A stretch of 64,000 nucleotides of DNA from Methylocystis sp. (GTDB taxonomy: Bacteria > Pseudomonadota > Alphaproteobacteria > Rhizobiales > Beijerinckiaceae), in NCBI GenBank assembly GCA_022843405.1, contig JALHNQ010000007.1, positions 33,608 to 97,607 of the forward strand, read 5' to 3'. A program made the position numbers and the translations under genes. The notes under the pieces were generated by a model. The model was not told where the DNA came from. It did not search any database and saw only the letters and a program-made list of their open reading frames with translations. Shown here piece by piece: positions 37,046-47,301 of the stretch; position 1 is the stretch's first letter; each line of letters opens with the position of its first letter.

Positions 37046-37693
37046 TCAGACTCCGGCAAGTCCGCGAAGGCTTAGAGTCGCGAGCGTGTCGACGAGCCGC
37101 TCAAGCGCGTCTTCGTCGAATTTGAGCGAGAAGGGCGGCTGCGCCAATCGCTCGGCGTCGCGCACGAAGAACATCGGCTGCTGGGCGAGCCACAGCATCG
37201 CGAATGTGACAGTCTCGGCAGAGGCGTCCCGCGGCAGAAAGCGCCGTACGACGCGTTCCGCCAAAAGGAAGATTCGCGGCGGCGAGTGAGCGACGAATGC
37301 GCTGAAGACCTCGCTCGGCCGCACGCTTTCCCAGGCGAAGATGTGCAGATAGCGGCTGACGCGATCGCGTTTGACGAGCGGCAACAGAAACTGATGCAGA
37401 TAGCGTCGAAGCGCGTCTTCCGGCGAAAGCGAGTCAAGCTCTTCAGTGTCCAGAAACGCATTCTCTTCGAAGGCGCGCGTCGCTTCGATCAGCACTTCGC
37501 GATAAAGTCCGTCCTTCCCGCCGAAGTGGTAGTTGACGGCGGCCTGGTTGGCCATCGCCCTTTGGGTGATGAGACGCACCGAACCGCCGCCATATCCATA
37601 TTCGGCGAAGACGGACGTCGCGGCCTTGATGAGCGCCGCCCGCGTCGTCTCTGTCGAACGGGATGCGACGCGCGTCTGATCAAGATTGCTCAA
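37046..37693 (-). CDS. TetR/AcrR-family regulator (CecR-like)
   Basis: A 215-residue repressor. The N-terminal helix-turn-helix spans about residues 18-65 (AALIKAATSVFAEYGYGGGS and MANQAAVNYHFGGKDGLYRE). The C-terminal ligand domain resembles the CecR/YbiH type, with LHQFLLPLV and the segment LHIFAWESVRPSEVF. It is the second gene of a leftward unit whose promoter carries the palindrome at 38335. Autoregulation, and control of the twin site at 35689, are inferred from the shared palindrome. The inducing ligand is unknown; a phenolic compound would fit the dioxygenase. Confidence 0.85.
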   Translation of the reverse strand: MSNLDQTRVASRSTETTRAALIKAATSVFAEYGYGGGSVRLITQRAMANQAAVNYHFGGKDGLYREVLIEATRAFEENAFLDTEELDSLSPEDALRRYLHQFLLPLVKRDRVSRYLHIFAWESVRPSEVFSAFVAHSPPRIFLLAERVVRRFLPRDASAETVTFAMLWLAQQPMFFVRDAERLAQPPFSLKFDEDALERLVDTLATLSLRGLAGV

Positions 37694-37702
37694 TCCGCGT
37701 CC

Positions 37703-38302
37703 TCAAAAACGGTAGGCGTTGACGACGCTCGACACCGCGCTGGTGAGCGAGGTCGCGCCGTTCCACGCCTTTTGTCCGAGCGGAGCCAGTTTTGACGGGA
37801 GCCCTCTCGGGTCGAGCCTCGCCAACCAGCCCCGATCCTCTTGGTCCGAGTTCTCGCCCATTGTCTGGGCGGCGGCCGGCGCGGGGCGATCGGACGGGGG
37901 CGCCGGCCGCGTCGCCTCGACAGGGTTTTTCTTTTCCGGCGGCGCCTTTCGCAGGGCGGCGAGCTTCGTCGCCTTGACGGGGGCCGCCTCAATGTTTTCG
38001 GCGGCGGCTTTCGTCGACCAATCGGTGATACGCTCCTGCGGAAAGACAGCAAAGACCGCCGGCGCCGGCGCGCCGCTGTTGCGCGCCGCCGAGTCCTCGC
38101 CGGTCTCCAGGATCCGGTCGATGATTTTGCCGCTCACCGGGTCAGTCGTGAAAACGATCTCCTTCAGCGCCTCGCCGTTTTTCCATTGCGGCGGCAGGAA
38201 GGCGACGAGCGAGGTCGCGACGAAACACACCGCGGCGTCGACGAGCAGCCGGCGCGACTTTGAGCTGGCTGCGGCAAATTTTGTTTCGAGATGGTTCCCC
38301 AT
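37703..38302 (-). CDS. Membrane-anchored hypothetical protein of TetR operon
   Basis: A 199-residue protein with a short positive N-terminus, one membrane helix (LLVDAAVCFVATSLVAFL, about 19-36) and a disordered Ala/Pro/Lys-rich body ending in a small predicted helix. The stretch EIVFTTDPVSGKIIDRILE after the helix is the most conserved-looking part. I do not recognise the family. It starts 33 bp from the palindrome at 38335-38352, and its stop is nine bases from the TetR start, so the two are one unit. It is perhaps a flagellum- or stress-independent envelope component; the function is open. Confidence 0.65.
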   Translation of the reverse strand: MGNHLETKFAAASSKSRRLLVDAAVCFVATSLVAFLPPQWKNGEALKEIVFTTDPVSGKIIDRILETGEDSAARNSGAPAPAVFAVFPQERITDWSTKAAAENIEAAPVKATKLAALRKAPPEKKNPVEATRPAPPSDRPAPAAAQTMGENSDQEDRGWLARLDPRGLPSKLAPLGQKAWNGATSLTSAVSSVVNAYRF

Positions 38303-38334
38303 GACGAACCTCAGTTTGAAATGACTGACCGAAA

Positions 38335-38352
38335 TTCAAACGGTCGTTTGAA
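38335..38352. promoter_or_regulatory. Palindromic operator 2 (probable TetR site)
   Basis: The sequence TTCAAACGGTCGTTTGAA is the exact reverse complement of the site at 35689-35706. It lies 33 bp before the gene at 38302 that precedes tetR. A further half-site-like GTTTGAA lies at 38314-38320. The 218 bp from here to glyA contain no gene and no other recognisable signal. Confidence 0.78.
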
Positions 38353-38570
38353 GCGAAATTATGGCGTCCCGATTGGCGCCGGACGCGGTAGTTCATTTTG
38401 CGTTAAAGACTGCGGTCTCTGGCCGCGACCGCGGCCGCTCTTCCCGTCGCGGCTTCGCCGTGATAAGCGACCCCTCTCACGATGCGCGTCGCATGGACCG
38501 GCTTCGCCGCTTAACGCCGGGAGCCGGTTTTGCTTTCTTCCAGCGCCGTTAGGCATAGAGGTCCATAGAA

Positions 38571-39845
38571 ATGAGCCATTCCGGTTTCTTCACCGCCTCC
38601 GTCAGCGCTTCCGATCCGGAAATCGCAAAGGCGATCGAACTCGAGCTCGGCCGCCAGAGGCATGAGATCGAACTGATCGCGTCGGAGAATATTGTCTCCA
38701 AGGCGGTGCTGGAGGCCCAGGGCTCGGTTCTCACCAACAAATACGCCGAGGGCTATCCCGGCAAGCGCTATTACGGCGGCTGCCAGTTCGTCGACATCGC
38801 CGAAAATCTCGCGATCGATCGCGCCAAGAAGCTGTTCGATTGCGGCTTCGCCAATGTTCAGCCGAACTCCGGCTCGCAGGCCAATCAGTCTGTTTTCCTG
38901 GCGCTGCTGCAGCCGGGCGACGTGTTCATGGGCCTCGATCTTGCCGCCGGCGGTCACTTGACCCATGGCTCGCCGGTCAATGTCTCGGGCCGCTGGTTCA
39001 AGCCGGTGCCCTACACGGTGCGCAAGGACGATCAGCGCATCGACATGGATCAGGTCGCCGCGCTCGCCAAGGAGCACAAGCCGAAGATGATCATCGCCGG
39101 GGGCTCCGGCTATTCCCGAATCTGGGACTTCGAAGGCTTCCGCAAGATCGCCGACAGCGTCGGCGCTTATTTCATGGTGGACATGGCCCATTTCGCCGGT
39201 CTGGTCGCTGCGGGACTTCATCCGTCGCCCTTCCCGCACGCCCATATCGTCACCACCACGACGCACAAGACCCTGCGCGGTCCGCGCGGCGGCATGGTGC
39301 TGACCAATGACGAAGACATCGCCAAGAAGATCAATTCGGCGGTCTTCCCCGGCCTGCAGGGCGGCCCCTTGATGCATGTCATCGCCGGCAAGGCGGTGGC
39401 CTTTGGCGAGGCCCTGACCCCGCAGTTCAAGGCCTATCAGCAGCAGGTCAAGGACAACGCCCGGACGCTGGCGCAGACGCTCGTCGACGCCGGCCTCGCG
39501 ATCGTTTCGGGGGGCACCGACAACCATCTGATGCTCGTCGATCTGCGGCCCAAGAAGATCACTGGCAAGGCGGCGGAAGCCGCGCTCGGCCGCGCGCACA
39601 TTACCTGCAACAAGAACGGCATCCCCTTCGATCCGGAGAAGCCCTTCGTCACCTCCGGCATTCGTCTCGGCTCGCCGGCGGCGACATCGCGGGGCTTTGG
39701 CCAGGGCGAGTTCAAAGAGGTCGGGAAGATGATCGTCGAAGTGCTCGACGGCCTTTCCTCGAAGGGCGAAGAAGGCAACGCCGCGAACGAAGCGGCGGTG
39801 AAGGAAAAGGTTCACGCGCTGACCGCGAAGTTCCCGATTTACTGA
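38571..39845 (+). CDS. glyA: Serine hydroxymethyltransferase
   Basis: A 424-residue PLP enzyme that interconverts serine and glycine with tetrahydrofolate; in a serine-cycle methanotroph it also feeds formaldehyde carbon into central metabolism. The PLP-lysine segment [14 protein letters not shown] is intact, as are [15 protein letters not shown] and [12 protein letters not shown]. Length is normal. nrdR, ribD, ribE, ribH and nusB follow on the same strand, the common alphaproteobacterial order. It starts 218 bp after the TetR-type operator, which belongs to the divergent gene. Confidence 0.97.
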   Translation: MSHSGFFTASVSASDPEIAKAIELELGRQRHEIELIASENIVSKAVLEAQGSVLTNKYAEGYPGKRYYGGCQFVDIAENLAIDRAKKLFDCGFANVQPNSGSQANQSVFLALLQPGDVFMGLDLAAGGHLTHGSPVNVSGRWFKPVPYTVRKDDQRIDMDQVAALAKEHKPKMIIAGGSGYSRIWDFEGFRKIADSVGAYFMVDMAHFAGLVAAGLHPSPFPHAHIVTTTTHKTLRGPRGGMVLTNDEDIAKKINSAVFPGLQGGPLMHVIAGKAVAFGEALTPQFKAYQQQVKDNARTLAQTLVDAGLAIVSGGTDNHLMLVDLRPKKITGKAAEAALGRAHITCNKNGIPFDPEKPFVTSGIRLGSPAATSRGFGQGEFKEVGKMIVEVLDGLSSKGEEGNAANEAAVKEKVHALTAKFPIY

Positions 39846-39854
39846 GCGGGCGCG

Positions 39855-39980
39855 CCACCTCCCCCTTGAGGGGGAGGTCGGTCGTCGGAGGCGGCCGGGA
39901 GGGGTGAACCCGAGTCGAATTGGTTGATCACCCCACCCCGACCCCGCTTCGCGGGCTCGACCCTCCCCCTCAAGGGGAGG
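39855..39980. repeat. Intergenic inverted repeat, family C
   Basis: The left end CTCCCCCTTGAGGGGGAGG is a hairpin by itself, and the right end CCTCCCCCTCAAGGGGAGGG is a second, inverted hairpin. Between them GTGAACC/GATCACCCC and CGCTTCGCG form smaller stems. It fills the glyA-nrdR gap and may serve as a terminator of glyA or a stabiliser of its mRNA. No coding content is seen. Confidence 0.85.
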
Positions 39981-40008
39981 GTGTCGCGCGCAGCTCGAAG
40001 GACGACAG

Positions 40009-40509
40009 ATGCGCTGTCCCTATTGCGGTTCCGCCGACACGCAGGTGAAGGACTCGCGTCCCGCTGAGGACTCGTCCTGCATTCGGCGGCGCCGTGTCTG
40101 TCCGACCTGCGGCGGCCGTTTCACCACATTCGAGCGCGTGCAGCTGCGCGAAATCATCGTCGTGAAGAAGTCCGGCCGGCGCGCACCGTTTGATCGCGAC
40201 AAGCTGACGCGTTCGGTCGAAATCGCCCTGCGCAAGCGTCCGGTCGAGCCGGAACGCGTCGAACAGATGATTTCGGGAATCGTGCGCCAGTTAGAGAGCC
40301 TCGGCGAAGTCGAGGTGGAAAGTCAGCGCATCGGCGAACTCGTCATCGAAGGCCTGCGCTCGCTCGACGCCGTCGCCTTTGTGCGCTTCGCTTCGGTCTA
40401 TCGTGATTTTCGCGAAGTCAGCGATTTTTCCGCGGTGATCGATGAATTGGAGAGCGGCGGCGACGGCGCGGCTTTTGCACCGGACGCCGGCGACCCCGAG
40501 AAGGCATGA
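40009..40509 (+). CDS. nrdR: Transcriptional repressor NrdR
   Basis: A 166-residue zinc-ribbon plus ATP-cone regulator of ribonucleotide reductase genes. The ribbon is [20 protein letters not shown]...CPTCGG with two CxxC pairs (Cys3/6 and the pair near 31/34). The ATP-cone begins at [19 protein letters not shown]. The last four bases overlap the ribD start (ATGA), so translation is coupled. The nrdR-ribD link is standard in alphaproteobacteria. Confidence 0.96.
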   Translation: MRCPYCGSADTQVKDSRPAEDSSCIRRRRVCPTCGGRFTTFERVQLREIIVVKKSGRRAPFDRDKLTRSVEIALRKRPVEPERVEQMISGIVRQLESLGEVEVESQRIGELVIEGLRSLDAVAFVRFASVYRDFREVSDFSAVIDELESGGDGAAFAPDAGDPEKA

Positions 40510-41636
40510 CAATCCACGAATCCTTTCCGCAGACGGCGACCGACGACGCCTATATGGCGGCGGCGCTGGCGCTCGGACGGCGCAATCTGGGCCGCACGGC
40601 GCCTAATCCTGCGGTCGGGGCGCTGCTTGTGCGCGACGGGGTCGTCATCGCCCGCGGCTGGACAGCGCCCGGCGGACGCCCGCATGCGGAAGCGATCGCC
40701 ATGGCCGCGGCCGGCGAGGCGGCGCGCGGCGCGACGCTTTACGTCACTTTGGAGCCCTGCGCGCATCATGGGGCGACGCCGCCCTGCGTCGACGCCATCA
40801 TCGCCGGCGGCGTCGCGCGCGTAGTCACCGCGCTGGAAGACCCCGACCCGCGCGTGTCGGGCGACGGCCACGCCAGACTGCGCGACGCCGGGATCGACGT
40901 GCTGATCGGTCCGGGCGCCGCCGCCGCGCGCGCCGATCATCTCGGGCACATCCTGCGCGTCACCCGTCGCCGGCCGATGATCACGCTGAAACTGGCCAGG
41001 ACCGCGGACGGCTACGCCGCCGGCGCCGTGCATGATCCGCGTCTGCATATCACCGGACCGGTCACTGACGCCTTCACCCATGTGCAGCGATCGCTGCATG
41101 ACGCCATCATGATCGGCGCCGGCACGGCGCGCGACGACGATCCGCTGATGACCGTGCGCCTGCCAGGCATGCAGCGCTGCAAGCCGCTTCGGGTCGTGCT
41201 CGACGAGAAACTGTCGCTCTCGCCGCGTTCGCGCCTCGCGTCCACCGCGCGCGAAACGCCGTTGCTGGTGATCACCGGCGCCGCCATCTCCGATGAAGCG
41301 GTCAAGGCGTTTGAAAACGCCACCGGCGCCGAGGTCGTCTGCGTCGGAACGCGCGACGGCCTGCTTGACCTTCCGAGCGCCCTCAGGCTTCTCGCCGATC
41401 GCGGCGTCACCCGCGTGTTCAGCGAAGGCGGTCCGCGCGTCGCCGAAAGCCTGCTCGCCGCCGATCTCGCCGACGAGGTGATTCTGCACACCGCCGTCAA
41501 ACCATTGGGACGGGCAGGGCGCCCGGCGTTGACGCCGGCGGCGCGCGCCGCGCTCGCGGACGATTCGCGCTATCGTCTGATCGAAACGCGCGCGCTCGGC
41601 GCCGACGCGATGACCCGATACGCGCGGGTCGACTGA
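40506..41636 (+). CDS. ribD: Bifunctional pyrimidine deaminase/reductase RibD
   Basis: A 376-residue riboflavin-pathway enzyme. The N-terminal deaminase has zinc ligands in RPHAEAIAM (His/Glu) and [12 protein letters not shown]. The C-terminal reductase has [14 protein letters not shown] and [15 protein letters not shown], and ends near [13 protein letters not shown]. It deaminates and then reduces the GTP-derived pyrimidine. The ATG overlaps nrdR and the stop overlaps the ribE start, so the genes form one operon. No FMN riboswitch precedes it. Confidence 0.95.
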   Translation: MTIHESFPQTATDDAYMAAALALGRRNLGRTAPNPAVGALLVRDGVVIARGWTAPGGRPHAEAIAMAAAGEAARGATLYVTLEPCAHHGATPPCVDAIIAGGVARVVTALEDPDPRVSGDGHARLRDAGIDVLIGPGAAAARADHLGHILRVTRRRPMITLKLARTADGYAAGAVHDPRLHITGPVTDAFTHVQRSLHDAIMIGAGTARDDDPLMTVRLPGMQRCKPLRVVLDEKLSLSPRSRLASTARETPLLVITGAAISDEAVKAFENATGAEVVCVGTRDGLLDLPSALRLLADRGVTRVFSEGGPRVAESLLAADLADEVILHTAVKPLGRAGRPALTPAARAALADDSRYRLIETRALGADAMTRYARVD

Positions 41637-42274
41637 TGTTCACCGGCATCGTCACCGATGTGGGCGAAGTGGTTTCGATCGCGCCGCGCGGCGAATTGCG
41701 CCGCCTGCGCATCGGCTGTTCCTATGACGCCGACAGCATCGCGCTTGGCGCCTCGATCGCCTGCTCGGGCGTGTGCCTGACGGTCGTCGCCGTCGCCCGT
41801 GAAGACGCGCGAACGATCTTTGAAGTCGACGCCGCCGCTGAGACGCTTGCGGTCACGACGGTCGGAGCCTGGGTCAATGGAACGCGCGTCAATCTCGAAC
41901 GCGCGTTGAAAATCGGCGACGAACTCGGCGGCCATATCGTCACCGGCCATGTCGACGGCGTCGCGAAAGTTTTGTCGCGCGAAGATTTCTGCGATAGGGC
42001 GCCCGAAGGACGCCCGTCCGAAGAAACAAGCATGTCCAGGTTCTGGATAGAAGCCGCGCAAGACCTGTCACGCTTCATCGCTAAGAAGGGCTCAATCGCG
42101 CTCGACGGCGTGTCGCTCACCGTGAATGAAGTCGAGGAGAATCGCTTTTCCGTGCTGCTCATTCCGCATACGCTGGCGGTCACAGCGCTCGGCGCGCGAG
42201 GGGCAGGGGATTCGCTCAATATCGAAGTCGATCTGATGGCGCGCTATGCGGCAAGGTTGAGCGAATTACGATAA
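41636..42274 (+). CDS. ribE: Riboflavin synthase alpha subunit
   Basis: A 212-residue enzyme with two lumazine-binding repeats that dismutates two dimethylribityllumazines into riboflavin. It starts with [12 protein letters not shown]; the first repeat contains IACSGVCLTVVAV and the second SIALDGVSLTVNEVEE. GGHIVTGHVDG links the two. The start overlaps the ribD stop by one base (TGATG). The 479 bp to ribH contain the family A repeat copy. Confidence 0.95.
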   Translation: MFTGIVTDVGEVVSIAPRGELRRLRIGCSYDADSIALGASIACSGVCLTVVAVAREDARTIFEVDAAAETLAVTTVGAWVNGTRVNLERALKIGDELGGHIVTGHVDGVAKVLSREDFCDRAPEGRPSEETSMSRFWIEAAQDLSRFIAKKGSIALDGVSLTVNEVEENRFSVLLIPHTLAVTALGARGAGDSLNIEVDLMARYAARLSELR

Positions 42275-42479
42275 GTGGCTGACATCCGCTCCGACTTATG
42301 ACATAAGGCGCGGCCAACACTTCTGGGCGCGACAACACTCTTCCGTCGGGAGAGGACCGGAGCGAGGGGTGTCAGATTTGAACGAATGCGCGTGATTGCG
42401 CTTTGGCGTTCCTCCTCGACTCTCCGACATGTCGTCGCCCCTCATCCGGCTGCTTGCAGCCACCCTCTCCCGATGGGGC

Positions 42480-42705
42480 GATCGGGTGAGGGATTGTTTT
42501 ACTCACCCTCATCCTGAGGAGCCGCCCGCAAGTCGGGTTTACCCGACTTGCGAATTTAATGTTGATCTCGGGCAAGCCCGAGATCGAAGGCGGCGTCTCG
42601 AAGGACGAGGGTGAGCAAAAATACGCGAAATCGGGCTTCCTCGTCCTTCGAGACGCGTGCTGCGCACGCTCCTCAGGATGAGGAAGCCCTTCACCCGACC
42701 GCCCT
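42480..42705. repeat. Dispersed multi-hairpin repeat, family A copy 2
   Basis: Almost identical to 25145-25370 in the same orientation over about 225 bp, with the same internal hairpins and outer arms. It occupies most of the 479-bp ribE-ribH gap. It is flanked by further inverted material (CCCTCTCCCGATGGGGCG on the left, CTCTCCCGATGGGTGAGGG on the right). No gene lies in 42275-42753. Confidence 0.92.
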
Positions 42706-42753
42706 GACCTCTCCCGATGGGTGAGGGTTGCGCGCATTCCTGGAGTCGCCTGA

Positions 42754-43236
42754 ATGGCAGGTTTTGCACCCGACGACGCTGACTCTGCGCCCGTTCCCGG
42801 CGCGCGCATTCTCGTCGTCGCGACCAAGTTCAACGCCCATATCGTCGCCATGCTGCGCGAAGGCGCGCTTGACGCGCTGCGCGCGCTGCAGGCGCAGGCG
42901 ACGGTGATCGAAGTTCCCGGTGCGCTGGAGCTCGCCACCGCGGCGGCGATCGCGCTCGACGATTCCGAGCTTTCCGGCGCGCCCTATGACGGCGTGGTTG
43001 CGCTCGGCTGCGTGATCCGCGGCGAGACCTATCATTTCGAACTCGTCGCCAATGAAAGCACGCGCGCGCTGATGAATCTTTCCGTCTCGCGTCGCCTGCC
43101 GCTCGGCAACGGCGTCCTCACTGTCGAAAACGAAGCGCAGGCGATCGTGCGCGCCGATCCCAAACAGGGCAATAAGGGCGCCGACGCCGCCCGCGCGGCG
43201 CTCGCGCTCGTTCGCCTCAAACGGGGCGTGGCATGA
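42754..43236 (+). CDS. ribH: 6,7-dimethyl-8-ribityllumazine synthase
   Basis: A 160-residue enzyme that condenses the pyrimidine intermediate with dihydroxybutanone phosphate. Family marks are ILVVATKFNAHI, VIEVPGALELATAA, GVVALGCVIRGETYHFELV (catalytic His region) and NGVLTVENEAQA. It ends in a four-base overlap with nusB (ATGA), the usual alphaproteobacterial coupling. Length is normal. Confidence 0.96.
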   Translation: MAGFAPDDADSAPVPGARILVVATKFNAHIVAMLREGALDALRALQAQATVIEVPGALELATAAAIALDDSELSGAPYDGVVALGCVIRGETYHFELVANESTRALMNLSVSRRLPLGNGVLTVENEAQAIVRADPKQGNKGADAARAALALVRLKRGVA

Positions 43237-43685
43237 GCGTCGATCAACGCTCGGCGGCGCGTTTGGCCATCGTGCAGGCGCTGTATCAGATGGAAGTCGC
43301 CGGCAAGGGCCTCAATGAAATTTTCGCGGAATTCGAGTCTCACTGGATCGGGCGCGAGATCGAGGGCGCGCAATATAAGCCGGCCGACGCCGGCTTCTTT
43401 CGCGACGTGTTGCAGGGCGTGCTGACCGATCAGGTCGCCATCGACCGGCAGATCGATCGCGCGCTTTCCGGGGGCTGGCCGCTGTCGCGATTGGAGTCGG
43501 TCATGCGCGCCGCTTTGCGCGCCGGCGTCTATGAGTTGCGTTCGCGCAAGGACGTTCCGGCGCGCGTCGTCATCAAGGAATATGTCGACGTCGCCGGCGC
43601 CTTTTTCGGTCCGACCGAGTCAGGCATGGTGAACGCCGTGCTCGACCGGATCGCGCATGAGGAGCGTGCCGAGGAGTTGAGTTAG
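43233..43685 (+). CDS. nusB: Transcription antitermination factor NusB
   Basis: A 150-residue all-helical RNA-binding protein that, with NusE, prevents early termination in rRNA operons. It has SAARLAIVQALYQMEVAGK, ALSGGWPLSRLESVMRAALR and PARVVIKEYVDVAGAFFGPTESGMVNAVLDRI, the typical core. The start overlaps the ribH stop. A hairpin-rich repeat follows. Confidence 0.95.
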   Translation: MSVDQRSAARLAIVQALYQMEVAGKGLNEIFAEFESHWIGREIEGAQYKPADAGFFRDVLQGVLTDQVAIDRQIDRALSGGWPLSRLESVMRAALRAGVYELRSRKDVPARVVIKEYVDVAGAFFGPTESGMVNAVLDRIAHEERAEELS

Positions 43686-43689
43686 GATG

Positions 43690-43863
43690 TCGCGCCTTCC
43701 TTCTCCCGCTGGCGGGAGAAGGTGTCGTCACGAAGTGACGACGGATGAGGGCCTTCACCCGACCCCGCTTCGCGGAGCCACCCTCTCCCGACGCGAACCG
43801 GGTGTTCCCGGTTCGCGCAAACAATGCTGAAGTCGGCAACAGCCGACTTCAGTTTGGGAGAGG
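43690..43863. repeat. Multi-hairpin intergenic repeat, family D
   Basis: Five successive hairpins: CCTTCTCCCGC/GCGGGAGAAGG, GTCGTCAC/GTGACGAC, a CGCTTCGCG stem, GCGAACCGGG/CCCGGTTCGC and CTGAAGTCGGC/GCCGACTTCAG. The outer arms CCCTCTCCC and GGGAGAGGG close it. It fills the nusB-thiL gap. The pattern of short perfect palindromes inside conserved arms resembles nested insertion of small elements. Confidence 0.85.
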
Positions 43864-43881
43864 GACGCCAAAGGCTTCCGC

Positions 43882-44829
43882 ATGCCGCGCTATAGCGAAG
43901 ACGACATCATCGCCCGCATTTTCGCGCCGATCGCGGGCGCCGCCGCGCTTGGACTCAAGGACGACGCCGCGCTTCTTGCGCCAGAGAGTGTCCAACTCGT
44001 CGTCACGACCGATATGATCGTTGCGGGCGTGCATTTCTTTGCCGACGACGCGCCGGCGCTGATCGCCAAGAAGGCGCTGCGCGTCAATCTCTCCGATCTT
44101 GCCGCCAAGGGCGCCGAGCCGATCGGCTTTCTGCTGGGCCTGGCGCTGCCCGCCGATTGGACCAACGACTGGCTCGAAGCTTTCGCCGCCGGGCTCGCCG
44201 AGGATGCGCGCGCCTATGGCGCGCCGCTGATCGGCGGCGACACGGGGGCCACGCCCGGTCCGCTGACCATTTCGATTACGGCGCTCGGGCGCGCGCCACG
44301 CTTCGTGCCGCGCAGCGGCGCAAGGCCAGGGGACGCCATCTTCGTCTCGGGATTGATCGGCGACGCCGCGCTGGGACTTGCCGTTCGGCGCGACCCCGCG
44401 CTCGCGGCGCGTCTCTCGGCCGGCGCCCGCGATTATCTAATCGGGCGCTATCTGCTGCCGCAGCCGCGCCTCGATCTCGCGCCGTGGCTGGCCGCCAACG
44501 CCAGCGCCGCCATGGACATTTCCGACGGGCTCGCCGGCGATCTCGCCAAGCTCTGCCGCGCGTCCGGCGTAAGCGCCGTTGTCGACCTCGCGTCGGTGCC
44601 GCTGTCGGACGCGGCGAGAGAGGCGATTGCAATCGATCCAGCTCTGGTCGAAACGGCGATAACCGGCGGAGACGACTACGAAATCCTCATCGCCAGCAGC
44701 AGCGGCGCGGCGCTTCCGGCGCCGGCCTGCCGCATTGGCGAGATTGTGGCGGGAAATGCGCCGCCGAGCTTCTTTGACGCAGAAGGAAAACCCGTGTTTT
44801 TCATAAAATTGTCCTTCCAGCACTTCTGA
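43882..44829 (+). CDS. thiL: Thiamine-monophosphate kinase
   Basis: A 315-residue ATP-dependent kinase that makes thiamine diphosphate. The family starts MPRYSEDDIIARIFAP and has the Asp-rich metal sites DDAALLAP, TDMIVAGVHF, GGDTGATPGPL and MDISDGLAGDLAKLC, followed by TGGDDYEIL. Length is normal. It is the last gene of the nusB-thiL block; no TPP riboswitch is seen upstream. Confidence 0.95.
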   Translation: MPRYSEDDIIARIFAPIAGAAALGLKDDAALLAPESVQLVVTTDMIVAGVHFFADDAPALIAKKALRVNLSDLAAKGAEPIGFLLGLALPADWTNDWLEAFAAGLAEDARAYGAPLIGGDTGATPGPLTISITALGRAPRFVPRSGARPGDAIFVSGLIGDAALGLAVRRDPALAARLSAGARDYLIGRYLLPQPRLDLAPWLAANASAAMDISDGLAGDLAKLCRASGVSAVVDLASVPLSDAAREAIAIDPALVETAITGGDDYEILIASSSGAALPAPACRIGEIVAGNAPPSFFDAEGKPVFFIKLSFQHF

Positions 44830-45016
44830 AAAATAGACCCGCGTCCCGCCATTGCCGCCCGGCTACGTTTCTGGCAGAAAGCCCGCCGGAAAGCTGCTGT
44901 CCCCGCCCGATTCGCTCGGCGGGGCCGCTGCTCCTTTTTTTGTTGCGCGACTCCGTTCGCGGCGACGCGACCAGTTCGGCCATTCCCCGGTCGAGGAACG
45001 AAAAGGCGAAGCCAAA

Positions 45017-47197
<2,181 letters not shown>

Positions 47198-47221
47198 GAG
47201 ATCGCTTAAAGCAGTTTTGCG

Positions 47222-47245
47222 AAGGGCGGGGGAGACCTCGCCCTT
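47222..47245 (+). terminator. Intrinsic terminator of hppA
   Basis: The stem AAGGGCG/CGCCCTT with a ten-base loop is followed by TTGCTTTG, a short T-rich tract. It lies 25 bp after the hppA stop. Confidence 0.75.
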
Positions 47246-47301
47246 TTGCTTTGTTTGGTGAAGGTCTGCGAATTTTGCGGCGAACGCTGTATGATCGCGT
47301 C

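Noticed and set aside
38511..39815. Minus-strand frame opposite glyA
   Set aside because: Shadow of a highly conserved gene.
39985..43881. FMN or TPP riboswitch before the riboflavin genes or thiL
   Set aside because: I saw no RFN-type or THI-box conserved sequence; the gaps are filled by hairpin repeats.
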